IMG/VR virus record: IMGVR_UViG_3300010885_037407
Location: 1-64,000 of that record
DNA length: 64,000 nt
Direction: 5' to 3' (one strand)
Source: a virus
Position 1 is the stretch's first letter. Each line of letters opens with the position of its first letter. A program made the position numbers and the translations under genes. A model generated the notes under the pieces. That model worked only from the letters and a program-made list of their open reading frames with translations. It made no database searches and was not told the DNA's origin. Positions 16,330 through 25,600 of the stretch are shown piece by piece.

Positions 16330-17090
16330 TGATAATTGTGTTTTACTATTGACCATGTTTGATCAATCAATGATTGTTTATTCTCAATCGAAATGCCTGT
16401 AAAGTGCCAAATATTTGAATAACTTATAAAGAATGGTATTTGCACTTCATTTAATTGCCAATTATAATCTAACATACCACGCTTTTGTATAGCTATTAAA
16501 TTCCATTCCGGAGACAAAAATTTCTTTTTTACATTTAATTTTTTCAACATTAAATTAAATATAGTTTGCTCTTTTCCTACTCCTCCTATGTTCCAATTAT
16601 CTAAAGTATCTTTATGTTTTAAATAAAAAGAAACTAATTCATCAAATATATACTTATGGCGTTTATTAAACATTAATACTCCTGCATTGATATATTCATG
16701 TAATGGCAATTCAATATCTTTAAATTCGGGAAAGTATTCTTTGTAAGTTTTAATACTATTATCTACCCATCTTAAATTGGCAGAATCTATTACTCCACAA
16801 AATTCATCTTCATACAAATCAAAGAAATTTGGAGCATCCCATTTAATCATAGTGTCAGAATCAACTACTGCAATTTTATCATATTTACCTTCTTCAAATT
16901 TATCAAATACAAATTCTTTATTCCAGATAGGCATTACTACTCTAGGGTCTGACTCATATTGTATTATGATATCAACATTGTTTTTATCACACCAATATTT
17001 CCAACTCTCAATGCAATTAACTGAAAAGTCAGAAAATTTATATCTTGAGCTTGTATGATCAATGGATACTATATATACTAAATTTTTCAT
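16326..17090 (-). CDS. GT-A glycosyltransferase, GT8/GMA12-like (copy 2)
   Basis: Begins at ATG 17090, one base after the upstream TAG, although the frame is open further up. IAVVDSDTMIKWDAPNFF carries the DxD; YINAGVLMFNKRHKYIFDEL is the acceptor-side segment. Clearly related to the adjacent downstream gene, so one arose by tandem duplication and may have gained a different donor or acceptor. Confidence 0.65.
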   Translation of the reverse strand: MKNLVYIVSIDHTSSRYKFSDFSVNCIESWKYWCDKNNVDIIIQYESDPRVVMPIWNKEFVFDKFEEGKYDKIAVVDSDTMIKWDAPNFFDLYEDEFCGVIDSANLRWVDNSIKTYKEYFPEFKDIELPLHEYINAGVLMFNKRHKYIFDELVSFYLKHKDTLDNWNIGGVGKEQTIFNLMLKKLNVKKKFLSPEWNLIAIQKRGMLDYNWQLNEVQIPFFISYSNIWHFTGISIENKQSLIDQTWSIVKHNYQ

Positions 17091-17091
17091 A

Positions 17092-17667
17092 CTACCAGTT
17101 ACTCCATTTAATATTATTATCAGAAAAATATTGTATAATAGAGTTGTACCTAGAATTATATTCATTTTGCAATTCTGGTTTTACAAATCTATTATGAAAC
17201 TCAACAAATATTTTTTCTATAGGTTTAATTAAATCTAATTTAATTAAATGCTCTAATACATCATACTCAGCTCCTTCAATATCCAATTTCAAATAAATTT
17301 CATAATTTTTATATGATTCAATTACAGTGGCTAAATCAATAGTATTAACTTCATATTGATCTACATATCCATATCCATTGGATATGTGATTACTAAAAAT
17401 TTCTTGACCTAAAAAAGTACTTCCTTGAGTATTATTATTTGTCCTAGGGTCTGGTATATTAAATGTCATTATTGCGTTTTTGTTCCATACACCACAATTA
17501 TTAATATCAATAAATTCTTTATATTTTTTAATTAAAAAATTATAACAGTCTTTATTTGGCTCATACATTATAACTTTCCAAGTATCATCAATTAATAATT
17601 TTTTTGATAACTCAGTAAACCCTTGTCCATAATTAGAACCGCAATCTATTAGTATTTTTTTATTCAT
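17092..17667 (-). CDS. FkbM-family methyltransferase
   Basis: SAM site LIDCGSNYGQGFTEL at residues 6-20, and the FkbM hallmark LKLDIEGAEYDVLEHL near 127-142, where the DIEGAE acidic residues contact substrate. FkbM enzymes O-methylate sugars and polyketides. The 191-residue length is on the short side but complete. It overlaps the upstream gene by eight bases. Confidence 0.8.
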   Translation of the reverse strand: MNKKILIDCGSNYGQGFTELSKKLLIDDTWKVIMYEPNKDCYNFLIKKYKEFIDINNCGVWNKNAIMTFNIPDPRTNNNTQGSTFLGQEIFSNHISNGYGYVDQYEVNTIDLATVIESYKNYEIYLKLDIEGAEYDVLEHLIKLDLIKPIEKIFVEFHNRFVKPELQNEYNSRYNSIIQYFSDNNIKWSNW

Positions 17668-18547
17668 TTCTTAAATATATGTAATTTGGATGATTAATTA
17701 TTTCTTTTGGATGCTGAATATCAATCTTACAAATATATCTTGCTGGATCTGATTCTGCTTTATTTGGCCTTACTACAATTGAAGCATCTTTACATTGTTT
17801 TGCTAATTCCAATCCAGCTAAAAAGTTATTATGATATTCAGTATCACGTTTCAATTGTGACACACGAAGTTGTTTATATTTTCCAGGTCTCCACCAAGCA
17901 TAATGAAATATATATTTAGGAAACATAGTCAATGGATATTGTTGACTCATAAAATTAACTACTATTGATTTATAATAGTCCCATGTGCCAAATTTAATTG
18001 CAATTCTTCTGTAATGTATTGTATTAGGGTTTAATGCATTACCTTCAACATAATATTGATTTTCCATAAAATCTACATATGGAGCTTGCAACCCTTCATT
18101 AGGTTTTAAATTTTCTAAATACTCATTTAATAACGCAACATCATTTTCATGAAAAAATACATCCCCTTCTAATGGAAATATAATATCACCTTCATTAATT
18201 TCAATTCCTAATTCTTTAAAATTGCTAACAGCTTCAACATAGCATATATTAGCGTCTGAAGTTTCATAATTCATTTGATTCCAAATAATTTTAGTATTTG
18301 GAAATAATTCTTGAGCTTCTTTAATTGAAGATTGAACTAATTTTGTATCCCAAGCTAAATTAGTATTTTCATAACAAAATTCAGTTTGAAAGTTTACGTC
18401 AATCCCTCCTTTATTTTCAGGTCCACTTGGAAATAAACCTTCATTGAATATAATATAATCTGGATTAATTGTATTAACTAAATTTTCAATTTGAAGTGTT
18501 GTAAAATGTCCTTCTCCGAAACAAGGTATTATAACTATTTTTTTCAT
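17660..18547 (-). CDS. Putative glycosyltransferase (295 aa)
   Basis: First strand KKIVIIPCFGEGHFTTLQIE and NEGLFPSGPENKGG resemble nucleotide-binding starts in GT2/GT17-like proteins; FPLEGDVFFHENDV near residue 140 could be a degenerate metal site (EGD). The assignment is mainly contextual. It is a conserved-looking globular protein without membrane segments. Confidence 0.45.
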   Translation of the reverse strand: MKKIVIIPCFGEGHFTTLQIENLVNTINPDYIIFNEGLFPSGPENKGGIDVNFQTEFCYENTNLAWDTKLVQSSIKEAQELFPNTKIIWNQMNYETSDANICYVEAVSNFKELGIEINEGDIIFPLEGDVFFHENDVALLNEYLENLKPNEGLQAPYVDFMENQYYVEGNALNPNTIHYRRIAIKFGTWDYYKSIVVNFMSQQYPLTMFPKYIFHYAWWRPGKYKQLRVSQLKRDTEYHNNFLAGLELAKQCKDASIVVRPNKAESDPARYICKIDIQHPKEIINHPNYIYLRNE

Positions 18548-18548
18548 T

Positions 18549-19550
18549 TTATTTTTTCCAAAAGCTATAAATTCCTTTTTCTAATTCATATGAAGGCCAT
18601 ACAAAACGTTCTCTTTTAGGTTGAGTTTGTACCCACTTCCACATTTCAGTTAATCCGTCTTTTAAATTTGTTTTATGCTCAAATCCTAAAATATCAACTG
18701 ACTTTTGCCAAGTCGGAATTGAATGTTTAACTTCATGACGACTTTCTAAATGAAGTACTTCACCAGCACCTATAACTTCATGAAGAATAGTTGCAGCTTC
18801 ATTAATTGAATGCTCTTCAACACCGCCGACATTGATAATTTGTTTAGATGCTTCGGGTAGTATAGCTGCATTCCATAAAGGTTCTAAACTATCATCAATA
18901 TAACTAAATGCTCTTGTCTGCTCGCCATTACCAAAGATAGTCATAGGCTCCCCATTCATATGTTGAAACATCCAAATGCCTAATACATTGCGATACTTGT
19001 CCCAAATATTTTGTTTAATACCATAAACATTATGAGGGCGTATAATACACCAATCCAATCCATGCTGTTCTCCGGCAATTTGAATATCCATTTCACATCC
19101 ATACTTTGCTACTCCATATGGATCAATAGGTTTTGGAGTTTGTGTTTCATTAAAATATCCTCCTTCTCCATGTCCATATACAGCAAGAGTTGACGTAAAT
19201 ACTAATCGTTTAACATCATGTTTAATACATTCATTAACGACATTAGCAGTTGCGACTAAATTGTTTTGATAATTATATCTTCTGATAAATGGAGACAATC
19301 CTTCAGCTGCATACGCTGCTAAATGAAATACATGCTCAGGTTTATACTTTTCAAATATATAAGATAATTTTGTTGGTTCTAATGTTAAGTCCATACAAAT
19401 AAATGTAACGGCCTTATTAACATTTTCGGTATATCCGCCAGATAAATTATCAATTCCAATTACATTGTATTCTGGATGATTTTCAATAATGTAATCAGCT
19501 AATCTAGATCCTAATAGTCCCGCTACTCCTGTTATTAATACTGTGTTCAT
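18549..19550 (-). CDS. NAD-dependent UDP-sugar 4-epimerase/dehydratase (SDR)
   Basis: Extended SDR with GVAGLLG at residues 8-14, the catalytic YGVAK at 145-149 and TSTLAVYG at 119-126. The closest look is to UDP-glucose/GalNAc 4-epimerases. Full length (333 aa). Third SDR of the cluster; together with the dehydrogenase and aminotransferase it implies several different NDP-sugars. Confidence 0.8.
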   Translation of the reverse strand: MNTVLITGVAGLLGSRLADYIIENHPEYNVIGIDNLSGGYTENVNKAVTFICMDLTLEPTKLSYIFEKYKPEHVFHLAAYAAEGLSPFIRRYNYQNNLVATANVVNECIKHDVKRLVFTSTLAVYGHGEGGYFNETQTPKPIDPYGVAKYGCEMDIQIAGEQHGLDWCIIRPHNVYGIKQNIWDKYRNVLGIWMFQHMNGEPMTIFGNGEQTRAFSYIDDSLEPLWNAAILPEASKQIINVGGVEEHSINEAATILHEVIGAGEVLHLESRHEVKHSIPTWQKSVDILGFEHKTNLKDGLTEMWKWVQTQPKRERFVWPSYELEKGIYSFWKK

Positions 19551-19558
19551 AAATTTGT

Positions 19559-20254
19559 TTAATTTTTGTCTTTATAATTTAATAAAACATTAGAAGCTAT
19601 AGGAGCTCCTAAATCTCCTTCAATATCAAATAAACAAATTGCATTTGATTGATTAAAAATAGATCCTGGGAACCCTTCTGCCCCATATCTGTTCATACCA
19701 AATTCTTTTTGGTATTCGTTAATTTCATTAATTTTATTTCGTAAAGATTCATTTTTAAGCCAATACATAGTACCTGAATAATGCCACTTTGATGATGGTA
19801 TTACACTTAAATTGCTTGTTCTTATAAATGGACCGCAGCTATCGTAAGATTTCATTATATTGTCTACTAATTCAATATTATCTAAATTAGATTCATATAA
19901 GTATTTAGTCCATAAAGTATGAATTTCTGAGTATGCTAGTGTTAATCTTTTATCACTATTACTTTTTGAATGCCCGAAAAAAGTAATACCTGGCTCATTA
20001 ATTATTTCAGGTAATAAAACTTGAAATAATGATTTAGTTTCTCTAGCGTCTTGATCATTTTCAATAGTAAAGATTTCAAAGTCACTGAATTTATCTTGTA
20101 TTTCATTTAACTTGTAAACTGTGTCTATGTTGTTTAACGAAAAACAAATTATTCTCCTTCCATTAAATAAATCTTTATACTTTATTAAAGTTTGATAATG
20201 AAAATCAAATTTAGTCTTTTCTGGATAGAAGTGATATATTAAATTATGCTGCAT
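19559..20254 (-). CDS. Glycan-cluster protein of unknown family (231 aa)
   Basis: No clear DxD or Rossmann motif. Segments such as TFFGHSKSNSDKR and SKWHYSGTMYWLKNES look like those in uncharacterised proteins found within phage and bacterial capsule clusters, possibly glycosyltransferases. It overlaps the upstream gene by eleven bases. Function is inferred only from location. Confidence 0.5.
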   Translation of the reverse strand: MQHNLIYHFYPEKTKFDFHYQTLIKYKDLFNGRRIICFSLNNIDTVYKLNEIQDKFSDFEIFTIENDQDARETKSLFQVLLPEIINEPGITFFGHSKSNSDKRLTLAYSEIHTLWTKYLYESNLDNIELVDNIMKSYDSCGPFIRTSNLSVIPSSKWHYSGTMYWLKNESLRNKINEINEYQKEFGMNRYGAEGFPGSIFNQSNAICLFDIEGDLGAPIASNVLLNYKDKN

Positions 20255-20876
20255 TATTAGTATTTTTTAATACAGTTAATCCAGGATTGTCTTTATAAAT
20301 TTCTTTAATCACCCAATTTGGGTTAGCAGCTATAAATTCTTCAATAGCTTTATTTTGCTCTGGAAATAATACAGTGTCATGAATTGCAATATACTTATTA
20401 ATTTTTGTTCCATGCAATGTTAATTCTTTTGATAAACAATTATAAGTATGAGTTGTATCTATAAACATCATATCAGCTGGCTCTATTTCAATTTTTGTAG
20501 TATCTTGTTCTAACACTACAAATTCAATATTTTCATATGCAGCTAATTTTATAGCTTTATCTAACCATGGATTGCATAACCACGGCGTTGTACTAGCTAA
20601 ATGCTTTCTATGATTTGTCTTTAATTCAAAATCTATACATGTTATTTTTTTCGGCCGCGTTATCATAAACGCCCATGTAGAGTTTACTTCATTCACTCCT
20701 AATTCTGTAATAGAATCACATTCAGAAGCTAAATCTTTTAAAACATGCATGTAATGTCCTATCCAATGAATAGAATTTTTTCCTTTTTGATCTTTAGGAG
20801 ACGAACTTACGAAGTCATACATTTCTTCTATAGTATCAAAAACTCCTAAATCTTTTTTTTCCTTTTCAGTTATCAT
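20244..20876 (-). CDS. Methyltransf_24-like SAM methyltransferase
   Basis: Motif I SITELGVNEVNSTWAFM near residues 54-70, an acidic strand IDFE near 81, MMFIDTTHTYNCLSKEL near 134-150 (the D-x3-H-x-Y pattern of Methyltransf_24) and IAIHDTV near 166. These enzymes methylate sugars or hydroxylate related substrates (the cephalosporin hydroxylase group shares the pattern), so the reaction is not certain. Confidence 0.65.
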   Translation of the reverse strand: MITEKEKKDLGVFDTIEEMYDFVSSSPKDQKGKNSIHWIGHYMHVLKDLASECDSITELGVNEVNSTWAFMITRPKKITCIDFELKTNHRKHLASTTPWLCNPWLDKAIKLAAYENIEFVVLEQDTTKIEIEPADMMFIDTTHTYNCLSKELTLHGTKINKYIAIHDTVLFPEQNKAIEEFIAANPNWVIKEIYKDNPGLTVLKNTNNAA

Positions 20877-21294
20877 ATTTATCTTTCATAAGTTTATCTA
20901 ATTTATTTTTATTTCTAGCACGTCCTTCATTTGCTTTGCGAAGTCGCTTTTCATTAATAATCATTCTTTCTAAATTAGGTTCTTCTTTTAAAGTTTCTTC
21001 TAATCTAGCTCTGTCAGCCTCTCCAATATTAATATCGTTTTGAATAAGCTCTTCTAATTCTTCTACAATAGCAGACTCATTAAATGTTCTATATTCTTCT
21101 ATGTAAATATAAGAGTTTCTTTCTATAGTTTCTAGTAAAAGCTCAGATATTTTTTGTTTAATTTCTTTAATAACAATATGTTGATGATCAACTTTATCTG
21201 TTAAATTATCTTTATTAAAAAAATACAATTTAATATTTTCAGTAATAAGCCTATCTAAATAAGCACTTAATGTATCAATATTAGTTACTCTCAT
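20866..21294 (-). CDS. Helical coiled-coil protein in the glycan cluster (142 aa)
   Basis: Almost entirely helical and highly charged, with a probable coiled coil from residue 65 onward (YRTFNESAIVEELEELIQND, RARLEETLKEEPNLERMI). No enzyme motif. It overlaps genes on both sides (11 and 14 bases), so it is co-translated with the glycosyltransferases and could scaffold them. Confidence 0.5.
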   Translation of the reverse strand: MRVTNIDTLSAYLDRLITENIKLYFFNKDNLTDKVDHQHIVIKEIKQKISELLLETIERNSYIYIEEYRTFNESAIVEELEELIQNDINIGEADRARLEETLKEEPNLERMIINEKRLRKANEGRARNKNKLDKLMKDKYDN

Positions 21295-22012
21295 TATTGA
21301 AATGTTTATTAATTATTATTTGAAATTCAGGATCTAATAAATGAGCAAGATCCTTTTGTTTTATTTTTTGATATATACCAACTTCGTCTGGTTTAAATGA
21401 TAATACTATTGCTGGTTTAATAGCATTAGCGTATCTTAATTCTGAATATGTCATTCCTACATTCCATCTAGAGTTTATAGAAACGAATTGTTCTTTATAT
21501 GGAGAATAGTTTCTTAAAAATCCAATAATAACCTCATCACTGCTTACATCAATATCTTTATTAATTTCCAATGCTTCTACAATATGACTTAAAATATCAA
21601 CACATCCTTTATTAAAATATATACTACCACAATTCCATTCTGAAGTCGCACCATACTCTACTCCTGCAACATATCCATTAAACTCAGGAAATTCCATTGG
21701 AGCAATTTGCCATGAATCATGATCATGTAACCAAAATTCTTCTTTTATAATTCCTTTTTGTACAAGCTCCAATGCACCATACCAAAAATTATGAAATCCG
21801 CTCCATTCACAAATATTTGTCAATGTGTGGCTTTTAATTCCATTATATTCAAAGTCAAAGTTAGTACCTAATATAATATCATCACTATCCCATCCTAATC
21901 TTATACTATTATCAATTTGACATTTTAAGTAGTTACTTACTCCATTATTGTCCCACCTTTCAGCGCCATGATATTTTGTATTTAATTGATTATATACGAT
22001 TACATTTTTCAT
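21281..22012 (-). CDS. Putative GT-A glycosyltransferase (243 aa)
   Basis: EEFWLHDHDSWQIAP near residue 91 has a D-H-D metal-binding look, and GYVAGVEYGATSEWNCGSIY resembles an acceptor segment of GT-A enzymes. Family uncertain. It overlaps the genes above and below, inside the run of glycan genes. Confidence 0.45.
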   Translation of the reverse strand: MKNVIVYNQLNTKYHGAERWDNNGVSNYLKCQIDNSIRLGWDSDDIILGTNFDFEYNGIKSHTLTNICEWSGFHNFWYGALELVQKGIIKEEFWLHDHDSWQIAPMEFPEFNGYVAGVEYGATSEWNCGSIYFNKGCVDILSHIVEALEINKDIDVSSDEVIIGFLRNYSPYKEQFVSINSRWNVGMTYSELRYANAIKPAIVLSFKPDEVGIYQKIKQKDLAHLLDPEFQIIINKHFNNESN

Positions 22013-22632
22013 AATGTATCATAATAATTATTTTGTTTCTCTTGCCTATCGATTGTCTTTGGATGATATAAACAGAATTCTTCTTCTGTAGGAAGGAATG
22101 TAACTGATTGGAATCCTTCTAATACTTCATGCACTTTATTCTTCCATTTTATATCAGAAGTGTTTTTATAAATTCTCCATTGATAGTCTGGAAAGTTTAC
22201 CCATCCTTTATCATCTACATTCCATCTCCACTTTTGGATATACTCTTGTGTTAAACCTTCTACCGTATTAATTCTAGGCACACGAAATACATCTATATCT
22301 TGATTGATTTCCAGAATATAAGGAAGTCCGTTTATAAGCTCTTCGTTGGGAAGTTCATCTGCATCTATTTGGAAGATATAATTTCCTGAACATACTTTTG
22401 TTAGTTTGTTCTTCCAATCAGCAAAGTGCCCTTCAAATTCAGATTCGATTAATAGTATCTGATTTATTGAAGCACATGCTCTTAAAAGTTCTTGTAAAGT
22501 CTGAGACATTTTAGGACTATCTGCTAGTACTACTATCTCGTCTTGTTCTCGTTTGTGAATGAGAAGGAAGTTGATTAGCATTGCTACCTCCTTCTCTTCA
22601 TTGCAAACTGTTATTGCATAACTAATTTTCAC
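22009..22632 (-). CDS. Glycosyltransferase family 2 (short)
   Basis: N-terminus KISYAITVCNEEKEVAML is a typical GT2 start; YIFQIDADELP carries the DxD at about 92-94; KWKNKVHEVLEG near 180 is the WxxxVHE motif of GT2 enzymes related to lipopolysaccharide core transferases. At 207 aa it is a minimal catalytic domain. ATGA overlap with the gene below. Confidence 0.75.
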   Translation of the reverse strand: MKISYAITVCNEEKEVAMLINFLLIHKREQDEIVVLADSPKMSQTLQELLRACASINQILLIESEFEGHFADWKNKLTKVCSGNYIFQIDADELPNEELINGLPYILEINQDIDVFRVPRINTVEGLTQEYIQKWRWNVDDKGWVNFPDYQWRIYKNTSDIKWKNKVHEVLEGFQSVTFLPTEEEFCLYHPKTIDRQEKQNNYYDTL

Positions 22633-24011
22633 TATTCTATTTTTTTAAGTTTAGGTAAAGTGATTTTAGGTGCTTCATTTGACTCTAACTTTTTAAGTTT
22701 AGGCAAAGTAATTTGTGGTGTGTTGGTACCATTTACTTTTTGTAACTGTGGTAATTTCAAAGCAACTTGTTTCGGAAAGTCAGGAAGTCTATTAGTTAGT
22801 ATACTATCTAATTTGTCTTTCATAGCATCAAACGAAAAATTTGTTTTAATATGATGATACGTTTTTCTAGACTTTTCTAAATATAATTTATAGTTTTTAA
22901 ATACATCTTTAAAATACGCTCCGGCAGCTGCATAATCAATAGTAAACCATTGTGATTCTTGAAGAATAACTCCTTTCCATGCAGCAGAATGATGTACATT
23001 TGTCATTTGACCAGGTACTAATACAGATGATTCTGAATTTAAAAAATCTAAATGCCCTGAGTAGTTAGTAGTGATAATAGGTTTTCCTGTTATAGCAGCT
23101 TCCATCAATGGTCTTCCAAATCCTTCTCCTTTTGTGAAAGATACATGTGCTTTTACTTTAGTATGATTATATAAATCATTTAATTCTATTTCTGTAAAGT
23201 CGCCATATGCTAAATATACATTAGGTAAATTTTTACTATCTATTGTAGATTTAATAAAATCAATTTTATTTAAAATATCATTAGCATCAACTTCTGATAT
23301 AGACCCTCCCGTTGTTTTAAGAACTAATGCCGGAGCATTTGTTTTATTTTTAAATGATTCAAAAAACGTTTTAATCATTCCGCCTACATTTTTTCTATCT
23401 TCTCCTAATGAACCAGGCAACCAATGACCTACAAATAAGAAACAAAAATCTTCTTTTATTTCATTAAATAATAGTTCAACATTTTTTGATGACGTATAAG
23501 CTTTTTGAAATTTATCTAATCTAATTCCTTCAAACAATACTTCAATTGGCTTTTCTAATCGAAGGGTGCCTACTAACTGCTGTGTATTTTGATCTTTTTT
23601 ATCATATGTAGTCTCTATAAATACTTTTTTAGCATGCTCTGATGATACTAAATTTAAGTCCATTCTATTACATCCCTCAATCCAAGATGCGTCACATGCA
23701 TTAGTTTCAATACCAGCCGTAACTCCTATATTGAATTTTCCTACTCTTTGAAATTCATTAGGAACTGTAACTTGCATAAAAATTTCAGGTTGCGCAGTAA
23801 GTTGCTGTGTTAATATTCTAGATATAATATCTGTATCATTATTAGTTAATGCGTTCATAGGAGTTGCGCCCCATCGCGTACTAACAATCTTAACATCATA
23901 TTTGTCTAAAGCAATAATTGCTCTTACTAAATCTCGACTACGTTCGCCATATCCTGATCTAGTTCCTACAGGCGCTTGAAATAATAATACTGGTTTTGTT
24001 TCGTTGCTCAT
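22632..24011 (-). CDS. GT4 glycosyltransferase with C-terminal tandem repeats
   Basis: The donor-binding motif GEGFGRPLMEAAITGKPII near residues 295-313 has the E-x7-E of retaining GT4 enzymes, and FLFVGHWLPGSLGEDRKN precedes it. After about residue 420 there are two to three copies of a short unit around LPKLKK (LPQLQK, ITLPKLKKLE, ITLPKLKKIE), probably an exposed basic tail for docking to a partner, membrane or DNA. It shares an end base with the upstream start of the next gene. Confidence 0.8.
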   Translation of the reverse strand: MSNETKPVLLFQAPVGTRSGYGERSRDLVRAIIALDKYDVKIVSTRWGATPMNALTNNDTDIISRILTQQLTAQPEIFMQVTVPNEFQRVGKFNIGVTAGIETNACDASWIEGCNRMDLNLVSSEHAKKVFIETTYDKKDQNTQQLVGTLRLEKPIEVLFEGIRLDKFQKAYTSSKNVELLFNEIKEDFCFLFVGHWLPGSLGEDRKNVGGMIKTFFESFKNKTNAPALVLKTTGGSISEVDANDILNKIDFIKSTIDSKNLPNVYLAYGDFTEIELNDLYNHTKVKAHVSFTKGEGFGRPLMEAAITGKPIITTNYSGHLDFLNSESSVLVPGQMTNVHHSAAWKGVILQESQWFTIDYAAAGAYFKDVFKNYKLYLEKSRKTYHHIKTNFSFDAMKDKLDSILTNRLPDFPKQVALKLPQLQKVNGTNTPQITLPKLKKLESNEAPKITLPKLKKIE

Positions 24012-24014
24012 AAC

Positions 24015-25394
24015 TTATGCTTTAATTAATTTTATTGTAGCTTTTGGTTTCCAATTTTCTAACAATGTATTGATATCTTTAATGACATTGCTACCCATTG
24101 ATTCAGCTGACAATCCATGCTCTGCTTTCATGAAATGATCTCTGCCTATATGACCAAATTCATTTCTTAAATGAGGATGGGTCATATACCAATCATATAA
24201 TTTATTTCCTGCGTCTTTGTAATCTGCAATATCATCAAATATATATGGAGTAGCTGGTGAGCCTTGTAAAGTTCTTACAGCTGGGAAGGTTGGTTTAGCC
24301 CAAACTCCACAATCTTTATAAGTACCTTCTGCATTGGTAGGGAAATCAATATTATAATCATCTGCCATTAAATATGAACCGTCTTCTTTCTTGAAGCCAC
24401 ATTGGTCTTGCATACCTCCTGTTACATTAACTACAATTGGAGTTCCAGCCATTACTGATTCTGCCGTTCCTAAACCAAATCCTTCATTTGAAGCTAAATT
24501 GGCAGTTACGTCTGCAATATTATAAAGGAAATTTAATTGTTTAGTATCTATAATTCTTGAAGGTGTGAATTGTACTCTATAAGGGCATAATTCTTTTATT
24601 ACTGCAATTAAATCTGTACCATTTTCGTCTACTTGTTCTGTATGTAATAGTAAAACACATTTACTTGATTTTTCTTTAGGTAATTTATCGCAGAATTCTT
24701 TATACGCTAATATTAAATCTGATGTATGTTTACGTCTAATGTTTCTAGAATTGTGAAATACTACAAATTCAGTATCTTTAGCTACTATAGTATCTTTATA
24801 TTCTAAATATTCTTTCCATTGTTCATGAGATTCATATATTGGAAAGAATTGTTTATCATTTATACCATGAGGTACATAAGTAATTTGCCAATCTTTATAA
24901 TCTTCTCCTTTAAGTACTTGTTTAACAATATTATGTGTTTGTTTGGAAATACACATTAACAAGTCACATGATTTATAAAATGGTTTGTTCCACATTGGAT
25001 ATGGAGTATCATCCCAAATTGTATAATATGCAATTGGTATGAACTGTCTTAATTCATGTTCCATTGCATACAACCAACCCCAAAATCTAGGATCTGTAAA
25101 GTGTAATATTACGTCTGGTCTTTCCATTTGGATCAACTCCCTTAAAATTTCTTGGTCACCGTAACCGCTATTGCAAAATATTTTGACGCTAGCATCTGCT
25201 ACGCCTGTAAGTTGTGCTACATCTTGAGACAAGTCAAACATCTTGCCTTGGTCAGGATGATTTAGCGCGGCTCCTAATTGAACCCAATCAAATTCTTTTA
25301 TTGAATTTAGTACGATTTCTCTCGACATTGTCGCAATGCCAGAATGCATTCTCAAATCGTCAGATAACAGAAGTATCTTTTTCTTTTTTGTCAT
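24015..25394 (-). CDS. GT4 glycosyltransferase
   Basis: Begins KKKILLLSDDLRMHSGIATM, the first strand and Gly-rich loop of GT-B enzymes; VFHNSRNIRRKHTSD is the phosphate-binding segment; NEGFGLGTAESVMAGTPIV near residue 300 is the E-x7-E donor motif. It is the first gene of the long glycan unit and follows a promoter-class site by 28 bases. Equal in length to its downstream neighbour but only distantly similar. Confidence 0.8.
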   Translation of the reverse strand: MTKKKKILLLSDDLRMHSGIATMSREIVLNSIKEFDWVQLGAALNHPDQGKMFDLSQDVAQLTGVADASVKIFCNSGYGDQEILRELIQMERPDVILHFTDPRFWGWLYAMEHELRQFIPIAYYTIWDDTPYPMWNKPFYKSCDLLMCISKQTHNIVKQVLKGEDYKDWQITYVPHGINDKQFFPIYESHEQWKEYLEYKDTIVAKDTEFVVFHNSRNIRRKHTSDLILAYKEFCDKLPKEKSSKCVLLLHTEQVDENGTDLIAVIKELCPYRVQFTPSRIIDTKQLNFLYNIADVTANLASNEGFGLGTAESVMAGTPIVVNVTGGMQDQCGFKKEDGSYLMADDYNIDFPTNAEGTYKDCGVWAKPTFPAVRTLQGSPATPYIFDDIADYKDAGNKLYDWYMTHPHLRNEFGHIGRDHFMKAEHGLSAESMGSNVIKDINTLLENWKPKATIKLIKA

Positions 25395-25422
25395 AACCTT
25401 AATTTAACCTTTATTAATTTAA

Positions 25423-25454
25423 TATAAATATGTAATTCTTTAATAAACACGCAT
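25423..25454 (-). promoter_or_regulatory. Promoter of the long glycan unit
   Basis: Minus strand: 20-base spacer with core TTAAAGAATTA (G at position 13) before TATTTATA. The upstream element reads ATGC, a poor match to TTTG, so an activator acting at the spacer may be essential. It lies just after the stop at 25456. Confidence 0.4.
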
Positions 25455-25455
25455 T

Positions 25456-25599
25456 TTATTTAACACAATGTTTACAATATTTTACAATAACAGAATAAAG
25501 CTTTTTTGAAGCTTGTTGTTTACAATAAGTGTGTCCACAATCTAAACATGTAAATGTTTTTTTAGTTGAAACTAATTTTGTAAGAGGTGATTTAGTCAT
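25456..25599 (-). CDS. Zinc-ribbon peptide (47 aa)
   Basis: ATG at 25599, two bases after the upstream stop. Contains CLDCGHTYC at residues 18-26 and CKHC at 42-45, ligands for one zinc-ribbon domain, with basic flanks. Such single-domain ribbons often bind nucleic acid or RNA polymerase. The function is unknown. Confidence 0.6.
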   Translation of the reverse strand: MTKSPLTKLVSTKKTFTCLDCGHTYCKQQASKKLYSVIVKYCKHCVK

Positions 25600-25600
25600 A

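Noticed and set aside
14601-17165. Upstream starts of the genes ending at 14601, 15577 and 16326
   Set aside because: Each would add residues overlapping the preceding gene by 30-80 bases, while an ATG sits exactly at or next to the upstream stop.
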